Source: CAYOXX01 sp964408025
GTDB lineage: Bacteria; Acidobacteriota; DATKUA01
Reading direction: 5' to 3'
DNA: 24,071 nucleotides
NCBI GenBank assembly: GCA_964408025.1
Contig: CAYOXX010000042.1
Span: forward strand, 1-24,071
The first letter of the stretch is position 1. The number at the start of each line of letters is the position of its first letter. Below the pieces are notes generated by a model. It was not told the origin of the DNA and made no database searches. It worked only from the letters and a program-made list of their open reading frames with translations. Below, piece by piece: positions 1-8,716 of this stretch. Made by a program: the position numbers and the translations under genes.

Positions 1-121
1 CTTCGCCTATCTCGCCAAAGTTGGCAAGACGGGCCGCTTTACGACATCTAGCTCGGCCCTCGCCCTCTCGCCGACCCGGCCTGTTGAAGCGAAGCTGCTC
101 GGATCGTCGGCGGCTGCGTCC
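1..121. other. Left-edge sequence with no assignable gene
   Basis: This short stretch lies downstream of the first minus-strand peptidase gene. Two plus-strand frames are open from the window edge; one stops at the TAG at 49-51, so the tail of a convergent gene could be present. The peptide is too short to recognise and codon bias does not decide the frame. I see no terminator hairpin with a T-tract. Confidence 0.3.
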
Positions 122-2230
122 CTAACGCTCCGGGTCCACGCCGAGCTGCCAGAAGAGGAAGCTGTAAGAAAGTGCGGCCTCCTCGATCTGCCTGGTCACC
201 GGGAGCCCTCCGGAGTGGCCTGCCCGGGTGTCGTAGCGCAGCATCACCGGCCTCTCCGACCCGGTTGCCCACTGCAGCAGCGCCGTCATCTTACGGGCGT
301 GCAGCGGGTCGACGCGGGTGTCGCCGTCGCCGGTGATGAACAACACCGCTGGGTACTCGGTTCCCCGCTCGACGTTGTGGTAAGGAGAGTAGGCGTGGAT
401 GTAGCGGAACTGCTCGGGGTCGTCGGCGGAGCCGTACTCCGATACCCAGGTGCTGCCGACCATGAACATGTGGTAGCGGACCATGTCGAGCAGCGGGTAG
501 GTGCAAACCACCGCGCGGTAGAGTTCGGGTCGCTGTGTCAGGCAGGCGCCGACAAGGAGACCACCGTTACTGCCTCCACGGATTGCCAGACGGTCGGGAT
601 TGGTGTAGCCGTTGGCGATCAGCCACTCGGCCGCGGCGATGAAGTCGTCGAAGACGTTCTGCTTGTTCTCGCGCCAGCCGGCGTGGTGCCAATCCTCGCC
701 GAACTCGCCGCCGCCGCGCAGGCCGGCGATCGCGTAGACGCCGCCGCTCTCGACCCATACGGCCGCAGCGGGCGAGAAGTAGGGCCTGAGGCTGGCGTTG
801 AATCCACCGTAGCCGGTCAGGAAGGTCGGATTATCGCCGTCCAGCTCGATGTCGCGGCGGTGGACGAGGAACATCGGCACCCTGGTACCGTCGGCCGATT
901 CGTACCAGGCTTGGCGAACCTCGAAGCGGTCGCTCTCGATCGGCGCCTCGAGGCGGTGCCAAACTTCCCGCTCGCCGCTCTCGACATCGTAGCGGTAGAT
1001 GGTGGTCGGGATGTGGAAGGAGGAGAAAGTGAAGAACGCCTCGTTGCAGTCCCATTCGCCGATGATGTTGCTGACGCTGCCGATGGTGTCGACCGAAATC
1101 TCGCTCAGTCGATTGCCCTCTCTGTCGAACGATACGACCTCGGACTGCACGTTCCTCATGTAGCTGATGAACAACCTTCCGCCGGCGAACTCCATCGAGC
1201 GGATAACGGAATCCTCGCGCTCGGCGATGATTTCGCGCCAGTTTTCTCTCGCCGGGTCAGCCGGGTCGATGGCCAGCACACGGCCGTTAGGGGCCTCCCA
1301 ACTGGTCTCCAAGAAGAGAGTGCCGCCGACGATCTCGCCATAGAAGGGGGCATCGACGTCGTCGACTAGCGTTACTACCGGCCCGTCGGAGGCGAGGTCC
1401 TTGAGGTAAAGCTGGTCGCGCGCCCAGCCGATGGATATGTCCAGCAGCAGCCAGCGCCCGTCGTCTGAGAGATCGCAGCCGACGAACTTCTCGGGCGTGA
1501 CCCCCTCGCCGAAGATCATCGGGTTGTCGGCGGGGTCAGAGCCGATGGCGTGAAAGAAGATCCTCACTCCCTCCGGCTCGCGCCGCGAGAAGTAGAAGCC
1601 GCTGTTGTCAGGCAGCAGGGAGATACTGCCGTAGCGGCCCTTCGGCATCCGGTCGGGGAGGTCTGTACGGGTCTCGACGTCTAGTATCCTGAGTGTGACC
1701 TCGTCCTCGCCCCCTTCCCGGACGCCGTAGATCAGCAGCGAGCCGTCCCGTGAGACCTCGCGCATGCCGACGCTTACCGAGTGGTCCGCACTCATCGTGT
1801 GCGGGTCGATGAGCACCTGGTCCTCGCCGTCCAGCCCCTCGCGCATGTAGATGATGGGCAGATCCTGGTCGGCGGCACGCTTGGTCAGGAAGTAGCGGTC
1901 GCCGCGGACGGTAGGGACGCCGACGTGGTCGATCCGCATCATCTCGGCGAAGCGGGCGGCTAGCGCCTCGCGCCACGGCAGATCGCCCAGCAGCGACGCG
2001 GTGTACTCGTTCTGCGCCTCGATCCAGGCGCGCGTCTCGGGGCTCCACTGGTCCTCGAGCCAGCGGTAGGGATCGGCTATATCGACGCCGTGGACAGAAT
2101 CCACCACATCGCCGCGCCGCGTATCGGGTGCCTGCGGGGTTTCCAGCTCCTGCGCCGGCAGTGCGATGGAGAGCAGTAACGCGGCCAGGGCAGCCAGCAG
2201 GACCCGTATTGCTTTCGGTTGCATCGACAT
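122..2230 (-). CDS. Secreted prolyl oligopeptidase (S9A), copy 1
   Basis: Serine peptidase of the prolyl oligopeptidase family, which cleaves short peptides after proline. I chose the ATG at 2230 (702 aa) because GGGAGGGA sits 5 bases upstream; the upstream in-frame ATG lies beyond that ribosome site. Residues about 1-28 form a signal peptide ending near LPAQ, so the enzyme should be exported. The N-terminal motif DPYRWLED is typical of the family, followed by a seven-bladed propeller (roughly 75-430) and an alpha/beta hydrolase domain. The catalytic Ser is in GGSNGG (about residue 553), the Asp in GDGDTRV (about 636-640) and the His in RAGHSGG (about 672). Length matches the usual 690-710 aa. 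It lies directly downstream of a close paralogue on the same strand, separated from it by a terminator, so it probably has its own promoter. The family call is secure; the substrate range is inferred. Confidence 0.95.
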   Translation of the reverse strand: MSMQPKAIRVLLAALAALLLSIALPAQELETPQAPDTRRGDVVDSVHGVDIADPYRWLEDQWSPETRAWIEAQNEYTASLLGDLPWREALAARFAEMMRIDHVGVPTVRGDRYFLTKRAADQDLPIIYMREGLDGEDQVLIDPHTMSADHSVSVGMREVSRDGSLLIYGVREGGEDEVTLRILDVETRTDLPDRMPKGRYGSISLLPDNSGFYFSRREPEGVRIFFHAIGSDPADNPMIFGEGVTPEKFVGCDLSDDGRWLLLDISIGWARDQLYLKDLASDGPVVTLVDDVDAPFYGEIVGGTLFLETSWEAPNGRVLAIDPADPARENWREIIAEREDSVIRSMEFAGGRLFISYMRNVQSEVVSFDREGNRLSEISVDTIGSVSNIIGEWDCNEAFFTFSSFHIPTTIYRYDVESGEREVWHRLEAPIESDRFEVRQAWYESADGTRVPMFLVHRRDIELDGDNPTFLTGYGGFNASLRPYFSPAAAVWVESGGVYAIAGLRGGGEFGEDWHHAGWRENKQNVFDDFIAAAEWLIANGYTNPDRLAIRGGSNGGLLVGACLTQRPELYRAVVCTYPLLDMVRYHMFMVGSTWVSEYGSADDPEQFRYIHAYSPYHNVERGTEYPAVLFITGDGDTRVDPLHARKMTALLQWATGSERPVMLRYDTRAGHSGGLPVTRQIEEAALSYSFLFWQLGVDPER

Positions 2231-2314
2231 CTTATTCCCTCCCAATTTGGTGCGGGGGTTTGCGCTGACAAATCAGAAGAAAAGATTACATCAGCGGATA
2301 CGGATGTGGAAGTG

Positions 2315-2351
2315 AAAAGGGCGGCCCGGCCTGCATAGCCGGGCCGCCCTT
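2315..2351 (-). terminator. Intrinsic terminator of prolyl oligopeptidase copy 2
   Basis: A perfect 14-bp inverted repeat (2317-2330 and 2338-2351) with a 7-base loop, read on the minus strand as AAGGGCGGCCCGGC plus its complement, runs into TTTT. It starts about 20 bases after the stop codon of the upstream gene. The stem core GGGCGGCCCGG recurs in the terminator at 4562-4594. Confidence 0.88.
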
Positions 2352-2370
2352 GGAGTGCTGGAGGCGGAGG

Positions 2371-4473
2371 CTACTCGGGCGTTACGCCGAGCTGCCAGAA
2401 GATGAAGCTGAAGCCCAGAGCCGACTCCTCGATCTGCCTGGTGACCGGGAGCCCGCCGGAGTGGCCGGCCTGGGTGTCGTAGCGCAGCAGTATCGGCCGC
2501 TCCGACCCGGTCGCCCACTGCATCATGGCCGCCATCTTGCGGGCGTGCAGAGGCGCCACGCGGGTGTCGCCGTCGCCGGTGATGAACAACACCGCCGGGT
2601 ACTCGGTTCCCCGCTCGACGTTGTGGAATGGGGAGTACTCGAGCAGGTACGGGAACTGGTCGGGGTCCTCGGAGGAGCCGTATTCCGGCACCCAGAAGGG
2701 GGCGACCATGAACTGGTGGTAGCGGATCATGTCGAGCAGCGGGTAGGTGCAGACCACCGCACCGAACAGGTCCGGACGCTGGGTTACGGCCGCGCCGACG
2801 AGGAGGCCGCCGTTGCTGCCACCCCTGATGGCCAGCTTCCCGGGCCGTGTGTAGCCGTTGGCGATCAGCCACTCGGCCGCGGCGATGAAGTCGTCGAATA
2901 CGTTCTGCTTGTTCTCCAGCATCCCGGCGCGGTGCCACTCCTCGCCGAACTCGCCGCCGCCGCGCAGGTTCGGGATGGCGAATACGCCGCCGTTCTCGAC
3001 CCAAAGGGCCGCCGTGGATGAGTAGCCGGGGGTGGAGCTGGCGCCGAAACCGCCGTAGGCAGTTAGGTATGTCGGATTCTCGCCGTCCAGCTCGATGTCG
3101 CGGCGGTGGACGAGGAACATCGGAACCCGAGTGCCGTCGGCCGACTCGTACCAGACCTGGCTGATCTCGAAGATCTCGGGGTTGAACGGCACGTCGAGCT
3201 GGTACCACACTTCCTGCTCGCCGCTCTCGACATCGTAGCGGTAGATGGTGGTCGGGACGTGGAAGGAGGTGAAGATGAAGAACGCCTCGTTGCGGTCCCA
3301 GTCGCCGATGATGTTGCTGACGGTGCCGATGGTCTCGAAGGAGATCTCGCCGAGGCTGTTGCCATCCCGGTCGAAGCAGACGATGCTGGAGCGCACGTCG
3401 CGCAGGTAGTTGACGAAAATCCTGCCGCCGGCGCCGGTGATCGACTGCAGCACGGCGTCGTCGCGCTCGGGGATCAGCTCGCGCCAGTGCTCGCTGGTCG
3501 GGTTCTCGACCTCGGTGGTCAGGACGCGGCCGTTGGGCGCCTCCCAGTTGGTCTGGATTATCAGGTGGCCCTCGACGATGCCGCCGAAGAACCTGCCGTC
3601 GATGTCGTTTACCACCGTGATGAACTCGCCGTCCTCGGCTAGGTTCTTGATGTAGATTTCGGTCTTCTGCGCCGCGGAGCCGTAAAGAACGTGGACTATC
3701 AGCCAATCGCCCTCCTCGGACAGCACCGAGAACACTATCTTGTCCGGCCCGTAGCCGTCGCCGAAGAGCATCTGGTCCTCGGTCCACTCCGTCCCCATCC
3801 TGTGCAGGAAGACTCGCGGGCCGATGATGCTGAAGCGCGTGTAGATGAAGCCGCTGTTGTCGGGCAGGATGGAGAAGCCGAAGTAGCGCGACCCGGGCAG
3901 CGCGTCGGGCAGGTCGGCGCGGCCGTCGACGTCGAAGGCGCGGATGCTGATCTCGTCCATACCGCCCTCGCGCACGCCGTAGAGCATCAGTGATCCGTCC
4001 TCAGAGACGTCGAGCATGTTGACGCTGGTGGAGTGGTCCTCGCTCATCGGGTGCGGATCGATCAGCACCTGGTCCTCGCCGTCCAGGCCCTCACGCATGT
4101 AGATGACGAAGAGATCCTGGTCGGCGTCGCGCTTAGAGAGGAAGTAGCGCTCGCCGCGGGCGAACGGCACGCCGACGGCGTCGATGCGGATCAGCTCCGT
4201 GAGGCGCTCACGCAGGCCGTCGAGGTAAGGAAGTCCTCCCAGGAGCGACTCGGTGTAGGCGTTCTGGGCCTCGATCCAGGCGCGCGTCTCGGGGCTCTGC
4301 TGCTCCTCAAGCCAGCGGTAGGGATCGGCCAACTCGACGCCGTGGATCGTCTCCACCACGTCGCCGCGCCGCGTTTCCGGCGGACCGGCTTGTTCCTCCT
4401 GGGCCGTTAGAATCGGGCTCGCGACAAGGGCTACGAGTCCAAGCAGGAAAATGATTCTCAACCGTTTGGGCAT
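2371..4473 (-). CDS. Secreted prolyl oligopeptidase (S9A), copy 2
   Basis: A 700-aa paralogue of the gene at 122-2230, with the same domain order. The signal peptide (about 1-24, ending ILTAQ) indicates export. DPYRWLEE follows near residue 50, then the propeller, then the hydrolase domain with catalytic Ser in GGSNGG (about 552), Asp in GDGDTRV and His in QAGHSGG (about 671). The ATG at 4473 has GGAGG 8-12 bases upstream. Long stretches are shared with copy 1 (for example RGGGEFGE and ENKQNVFDDFIAAAEWLIAN), which shows tandem duplication followed by divergence, strongest in the propeller. It should cleave prolyl bonds in oligopeptides outside the cytoplasm. A promoter lies at 4515-4543 and a strong terminator follows the gene, so it is probably a one-gene transcript. 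Confidence 0.95.
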   Translation of the reverse strand: MPKRLRIIFLLGLVALVASPILTAQEEQAGPPETRRGDVVETIHGVELADPYRWLEEQQSPETRAWIEAQNAYTESLLGGLPYLDGLRERLTELIRIDAVGVPFARGERYFLSKRDADQDLFVIYMREGLDGEDQVLIDPHPMSEDHSTSVNMLDVSEDGSLMLYGVREGGMDEISIRAFDVDGRADLPDALPGSRYFGFSILPDNSGFIYTRFSIIGPRVFLHRMGTEWTEDQMLFGDGYGPDKIVFSVLSEEGDWLIVHVLYGSAAQKTEIYIKNLAEDGEFITVVNDIDGRFFGGIVEGHLIIQTNWEAPNGRVLTTEVENPTSEHWRELIPERDDAVLQSITGAGGRIFVNYLRDVRSSIVCFDRDGNSLGEISFETIGTVSNIIGDWDRNEAFFIFTSFHVPTTIYRYDVESGEQEVWYQLDVPFNPEIFEISQVWYESADGTRVPMFLVHRRDIELDGENPTYLTAYGGFGASSTPGYSSTAALWVENGGVFAIPNLRGGGEFGEEWHRAGMLENKQNVFDDFIAAAEWLIANGYTRPGKLAIRGGSNGGLLVGAAVTQRPDLFGAVVCTYPLLDMIRYHQFMVAPFWVPEYGSSEDPDQFPYLLEYSPFHNVERGTEYPAVLFITGDGDTRVAPLHARKMAAMMQWATGSERPILLRYDTQAGHSGGLPVTRQIEESALGFSFIFWQLGVTPE

Positions 4474-4514
4474 TTCTTTATCCTCCGGATTCTAATAGCG
4501 ATAGAGTACGGTCC

Positions 4515-4543
4515 TTTTTAAGGTCCGGACGCCGGCTTGTCAA
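4515..4543 (-). promoter_or_regulatory. Probable promoter of prolyl oligopeptidase copy 2
   Basis: On the minus strand a perfect -35 TTGACA (4538-4543) is followed after 17 bases by TAAAAA (4515-4520) as the -10. The start site would be near 4508, giving a leader of about 35 bases. The -10 is only a partial match, hence the moderate confidence. Confidence 0.45.
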
Positions 4544-4561
4544 CGATGCGATGGATGGGGG

Positions 4562-4594
4562 AAAAAAAGGGCGGCCCGGTTACCCGGGCCGCCC
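4562..4594 (-). terminator. Intrinsic terminator of the tricorn-like gene
   Basis: Read on the minus strand, GGGCGGCCCGG, a 4-base loop and its exact complement are followed by seven T residues. It lies 16 bases past the stop codon of the tricorn-like gene. The 11-bp stem core is the same as in the terminator at 2315-2351. Confidence 0.93.
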
Positions 4595-4610
4595 TCGCTG
4601 GTTGCCGGCG

Positions 4611-7600
4611 TTAGTGCCTTTCGGGGTAGGGTGGATCCTCGGGGATCTGCGGAGGATTCTCCTCCAGCAGGCGTAGGATCTCCTCGATGGCCGCCTCGAG
4701 CTGGGGGTCGCGGCCGGCGACCACCAGGTCGGGCCGGTTGTCGACCTCGATGTCCGGCTCGACGCCCCGGTTCTCGGCTATCCACTCGCTCTCGAGGCTG
4801 AAGAGTCCGATATCGGGGACGGTGAGACCGCCGTTGTCCATCAGCGGCGGCGTGCCGCTGATGCCGATCAGGCCGCCCCAGGTGCGGGTGCCGATCAGTG
4901 GGCCCAGGCCACGCCTGCGGAAGAAGTAGGGTAAGGCATCGCCGCCGGAGCCGGCGTAGTGGTTGATGATGCAGACCATCGGCCCCAGGAAGCCGGTGAC
5001 CGGAGTGCGTATGCTCTCGGTGTAGCGTGTCGCGATGTAGTTGTATACGGGCCGGCCGAGGCGATCGATCATGATGTTCGGGATGAAGCCGCCGGAGTTG
5101 AAGCGCTCGTCGATGATCAACGCCTGCTTGTGGACCTGCGGGAAGAATGTGCGGCTGAACTCGAACAGGCCGTCGAATGCCGTGTCGGGAACGTGGATGT
5201 AGCCGACCCGCCCTTCGGTCGCCTCTTCGACATAGCGGCGGTTGTTGGCCACCCAGTCGATGTAGCGGTGGATGAGGTCGTTGGCGATCGGCCGTACCTC
5301 GACCTCGCGGGCGCCCTCGGCGCTCGGCTCGGAGTTGACTGTCAGTGTTACCACCCTGCCGACCGTGTTCTGGAAGAAGCTCCAGGGGCTGGTAGGGTAG
5401 CGCAGCTCGCGGCCGTCGACGGCGATCAGGTAATCGCCCTCGTTAACGTCGACTCCCGGTTCGGTCAGCGGCGCGCGTCGCTCCGGATCCCAATTCTCGC
5501 CGGTGTAGATCTTGGCGATGCGGTAGAAGCCGCTCTCGCTGTCCGGCTCGAAGTCGCAGGCCAGGAGCCCGACGTTGACCCTCTGGACTTCGGGGTAGTC
5601 GCCGCCGCCGCGGTATGTATGCGATGCGCAGAGCTCGGCGATCAGCTCGCCGATCAGGTAGTTCAGATCGTCGCGGTGGGCCAGGTAGGGCAGCAGCACC
5701 TCGTAGCGCTCGCGCATCGCCTGCCAGTCGACGCCATGCATATTGGGGTCGTAGAAGAAGTCGCGCTCCAGGCGCCAGGCCTCGTAAAACATCTGGCGCC
5801 ACTCGGCCCGCGGGTCGACGGTCGTCTGCAGGCCGGAGAGATCCAGCCGGCCGTCGCCGACGTTCTTGCCGGGGGCGGCGTCGATGATGCCGTAGGTATC
5901 GCGGGAAGCGTAGATGACCTTCTTGCCGTCGGCCGAGAGGGAGTAGGCGCTGATGCCGGCGATCACCGTCTCCACTTCGCGTTCGCCGAGGTCGAAGAAC
6001 TGCAGCACGAGTTGCGGGCTGCCGTCAAATCGAGGAATGGCCGGGAGCGAAATGAAGAAGAGCTTGTCGCTTGTCGCGGTCAGAGAGCCATAGTTGCCGT
6101 CGGGCACCGGCAGGTTGAGGATACGGCCCTCGATCCCCTCGATGTCGATGCGCAGGCCCTCGTCCTCTTCGCCCTCTTCTTCTTCACCCTCGTCTTCTTC
6201 ACCCTCGTCTTCTCCGTTACCGTTTTCGCCGTTCTCACCTTCCTCTTCCTCGATCTCCTCGTCGTCGCTCTCGGGCGGCAGCGGCGAGGGGGCGTCCGCC
6301 TGCAGCGTCACCACGGCCAGTGTCGAGGGATTCTGGTGCGTGATCTCGAATTCGAACTGGCTAAACTGCGGGTTGAACTCGCGGTCGGCGGCGAAGTAGA
6401 GGTAGCGGCCGTCGGGATCCCAGGCGGGATTGTTGTCGTTGGTCATGTCGCTGGTGATCTGGTGGGAGCGGCCCTCTTCGAGCGAGTAGAGGTAAATCGA
6501 CGTAAAGTAGTTTGCCGAGTTCATAGAGTAGGCCACCCAGTTGCTGTCGGGCGACCAGACGCCGGTGAAGAAGTTCGAGCTGCCGGCGTAGTCTGAGTGG
6601 TCGATCTGCGTGATCTCCCGCGTTTCGACGTCGATGTAGTAGAGGTTGACGCCGGCGTCGGAGAACATAATCTTCTCGCTGTCGGGAGACCAGACCGGGA
6701 AGGACGAGTAGCGCTCGAGGCCGTCGGTCAGCTGGGTCTCCTCGCCCTCGCCACGGCGGTCGCGGATGTAGAGCTCATACTCGCCGGTGCGGTCGGAGAA
6801 GTAGGCGATCCAGCGGCCGTTGGGCGACCAGGCGGGCGAGATCTCGCGGATGCCCGGCGTCTGCGTCAGGTTGCGGGTGTCGCCGTTCTCGGCCGGCACG
6901 GTGAAGATGTCGCCGCGCGCCTCGAACACCGCCCGTACGCCGGAGGGAGATATGCCGCCGCTGTGGATGAAGCGGCTGACGTTGCGGATGCCCGGGCGGG
7001 TCAGCGTCAGGTCGTCGTAGACCTCGACCGACAGCCGCCGCGTCTCCTCGGTGGCCAGGTCGAGCACGTAGAGGTAGCCGCCGTTCTCGAAGACGATCGC
7101 CTCGGGGCCGAGGCTCGGCCACTTGACGTCGTACTCATCGAAGTCGGTCACCTTGCGGATCTCGCCGCTCGCGATCTCGTAGCAGAAGATGTTCATCGTG
7201 TGCTCGCGGTCGGAGATGAAGTAGATGCGCTCGCCGTGCCACATCGGGAAGGCGTCGGTGCCGTCGAAGTCGGTAACCCGCTCGATCGAGTTGGCCTCGA
7301 AGTCGTAGATCCAGATGTCCTGCGCCATGCCGCCCCGGTAGCGCTTCCAGGTGCGGAACTCGCGGCTCATGCGGTTGTAGGCGATGCGGCTGCCGTCTTC
7401 ATTGAACGAAGTGAGCCCCCCCGCCGGCAGCACCAGCGCCTCGGGGAAGCCGCCGTCGGCGGGAACCCTGAACAGGCGTTCGACGCGGTAGCTGTAGCTC
7501 TCGCGCCGCGAGCGGAACAGGATCGACTCGCCGTCGGGGAACCACTCCAGCGCCCCGTCGCCTTGCGGGTGGAAGGTGAGGCGTGTCGGCGCGCCGCCCA

Positions 7601-7880
7601 TCGCCGGCATAACGTAGACGTCCAGGTTGCCGTCGTACTGAGCCGAGAATGCGATGCGCGTGCCGTCGGGCGAGAACTTCGGGAACTGCTCCATGCCGAC
7701 GTGCGACGTCAGCCGCCGCGCCACGCCGCCCTCGCTCGAGACGGTCCACAGGTCGCCGGCGTAGACGAAGACCACCTGGTCGCCGTGGATGTCGGGGTAG
7801 CGCATCAGGCGCGCCTCGTCAGCCCCGGAGGGGGCGACGAGGAGCAGGACAAGTAGTGCTGCGAGAAGCGCTTTCCTCAT
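4611..7880 (-). CDS. Secreted tricorn-like protease (propeller, PDZ, S41)
   Basis: A large serine protease of the tricorn family (S41), about 1089 aa. I chose the ATG at 7880 because AGGAGG lies 8 bases upstream and the next residues form a signal peptide (MRKALLAALLVLLLVAPSGA); an in-frame start at 7994 would bury it. Residues 25-530 carry TolB/WD-like propeller repeats (SPDG, WSPD, DGTRIAF). A highly acidic Glu/Asp/Gly/Asn linker spans about 533-580. The C-terminal half has the core helical domain with the catalytic His in ASHTYRGGG (about 751), a PDZ-like segment near DYLIAVDGREL, the nucleophile Ser in AGSGGD (about 978) and the late Glu in GVEPDIEV (about 1040). All expected catalytic residues are therefore present. 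In this family such enzymes degrade peptides into small fragments; the signal peptide puts this one outside the cytoplasm, beside two prolyl oligopeptidases that could continue the breakdown. Confidence 0.92.
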   Translation of the reverse strand: MRKALLAALLVLLLVAPSGADEARLMRYPDIHGDQVVFVYAGDLWTVSSEGGVARRLTSHVGMEQFPKFSPDGTRIAFSAQYDGNLDVYVMPAMGGAPTRLTFHPQGDGALEWFPDGESILFRSRRESYSYRVERLFRVPADGGFPEALVLPAGGLTSFNEDGSRIAYNRMSREFRTWKRYRGGMAQDIWIYDFEANSIERVTDFDGTDAFPMWHGERIYFISDREHTMNIFCYEIASGEIRKVTDFDEYDVKWPSLGPEAIVFENGGYLYVLDLATEETRRLSVEVYDDLTLTRPGIRNVSRFIHSGGISPSGVRAVFEARGDIFTVPAENGDTRNLTQTPGIREISPAWSPNGRWIAYFSDRTGEYELYIRDRRGEGEETQLTDGLERYSSFPVWSPDSEKIMFSDAGVNLYYIDVETREITQIDHSDYAGSSNFFTGVWSPDSNWVAYSMNSANYFTSIYLYSLEEGRSHQITSDMTNDNNPAWDPDGRYLYFAADREFNPQFSQFEFEITHQNPSTLAVVTLQADAPSPLPPESDDEEIEEEEGENGENGNGEDEGEEDEGEEEEGEEDEGLRIDIEGIEGRILNLPVPDGNYGSLTATSDKLFFISLPAIPRFDGSPQLVLQFFDLGEREVETVIAGISAYSLSADGKKVIYASRDTYGIIDAAPGKNVGDGRLDLSGLQTTVDPRAEWRQMFYEAWRLERDFFYDPNMHGVDWQAMRERYEVLLPYLAHRDDLNYLIGELIAELCASHTYRGGGDYPEVQRVNVGLLACDFEPDSESGFYRIAKIYTGENWDPERRAPLTEPGVDVNEGDYLIAVDGRELRYPTSPWSFFQNTVGRVVTLTVNSEPSAEGAREVEVRPIANDLIHRYIDWVANNRRYVEEATEGRVGYIHVPDTAFDGLFEFSRTFFPQVHKQALIIDERFNSGGFIPNIMIDRLGRPVYNYIATRYTESIRTPVTGFLGPMVCIINHYAGSGGDALPYFFRRRGLGPLIGTRTWGGLIGISGTPPLMDNGGLTVPDIGLFSLESEWIAENRGVEPDIEVDNRPDLVVAGRDPQLEAAIEEILRLLEENPPQIPEDPPYPERH

Positions 7881-8078
7881 CTGTTTATCCTCCTGTGAGA
7901 ACAGATAAATTGGGTCACGAAAGAGTTTTTCTGTAAAGGCGGGAGGGTAGAGCAACCAGACGCCAGGCGGCAAGCCGCCCGAAATCCACTCCAAAGGTAA
8001 ACTCCCCCCTTACCATCCTGTGATAAATGACGATTCTCGCGCCGAAAAGTTCGCAACTGCGCATCGGTCGTTTTTAAG

Positions 8079-8107
8079 TTGATTCTGGCAGACTGCGTTA
8101 CTATATC
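8079..8107 (+). promoter_or_regulatory. Promoter of the PPOX-like gene
   Basis: TTGATT (8079-8084), 17 bases, then TATATC (8102-8107): both hexamers are close to the sigma70 consensus with ideal spacing. The start site would fall near 8114, about 33 bases before the ATG at 8147. The region 7881-8146 separates divergent genes; I could not find an equally good promoter for the tricorn-like gene within it. Confidence 0.6.
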
Positions 8108-8146
8108 ACTACTCTGAGCGGATGCGGAGAGCGAAGGAGAGGATCG

Positions 8147-8638
8147 ATGGAAAAGCACCACCTGAGGAGGGACGACAGGGAGCTGACCAACGGCGACGAG
8201 ATCGACCGCATACTGACGACCAGGCCATACGTCACCGTCGCCGCCTGCCGCGACGGCGAGCCGTACTTAGTGGTTCTTACGCACGGCTACGACGCCGGAC
8301 AACGCCGTCTATACTTCCACTGCGCCGCTGATGGGAAGAAGATCGACTTCATGAAGGCGAACCCGCGGGTTTGGGGCATCGCCATCGAGGACCTCGGCTA
8401 CCTCGACGGCGCCTGCGACCACGCATACCGCACCGCCATGTTCGGCGGCCTCGTCGGCTTCGTCGAGGATGAGGAAGAGAAGCGCAGGGCACTGGAGCTG
8501 ATGATTGGCCAGCGGGAGAGCGATCCGGAGCGCGTCAAGGCCGAGCTGCTCGAGCCCCGCAGGATCAGGGAGATCACGATAGGCCGCATCGACGTCGACA
8601 AGATCAGCGGCAAGCAGTCGCTGCCTGAAGGGGATTAG
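8147..8638 (+). CDS. Pyridoxamine 5'-phosphate oxidase-like flavoprotein (NimA type)
   Basis: A 163-aa protein of the split-barrel flavin-binding fold, closest in pattern to the NimA/5-nitroimidazole-reductase-like branch of the pyridoxamine phosphate oxidase superfamily. The N-terminus with an RRDDRELT stretch, then PYVTVAACRDGEPYLVVLTHGYD and LYFHCAADGKKIDFMKANPRV, is the usual strand pattern; the FHCAADGKK region would contact FMN. CDHAYRTAMFGG matches the later conserved Tyr-containing strand. No signal peptide is present, so it is cytoplasmic. AAGGAGA lies 6-12 bases before the ATG at 8147, and a good promoter precedes it. The family typically binds FMN and reduces small compounds; the true substrate is unknown, and a resistance role should not be assumed. 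Confidence 0.82.
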   Translation: MEKHHLRRDDRELTNGDEIDRILTTRPYVTVAACRDGEPYLVVLTHGYDAGQRRLYFHCAADGKKIDFMKANPRVWGIAIEDLGYLDGACDHAYRTAMFGGLVGFVEDEEEKRRALELMIGQRESDPERVKAELLEPRRIREITIGRIDVDKISGKQSLPEGD

Positions 8639-8716
8639 GATTATCGACTCCTCATGGCCTATTGTCCTCCCGGACCCTATAATTCCGTTCGGCTTTATAA
8701 GGAAGGGTAAACGGGA

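Noticed and set aside
2291..3787. A 498-codon minus-strand frame within the second oligopeptidase
   Set aside because: Out-of-frame shadow, Arg-rich and without a signal or domain; the in-frame peptidase covers the same bases.
4959..7856. Two long plus-strand open frames opposite the tricorn-like gene (545 and 419 codons)
   Set aside because: They are mirror frames caused by high GC at third positions; the minus strand has complete domains, catalytic residues and a ribosome site.
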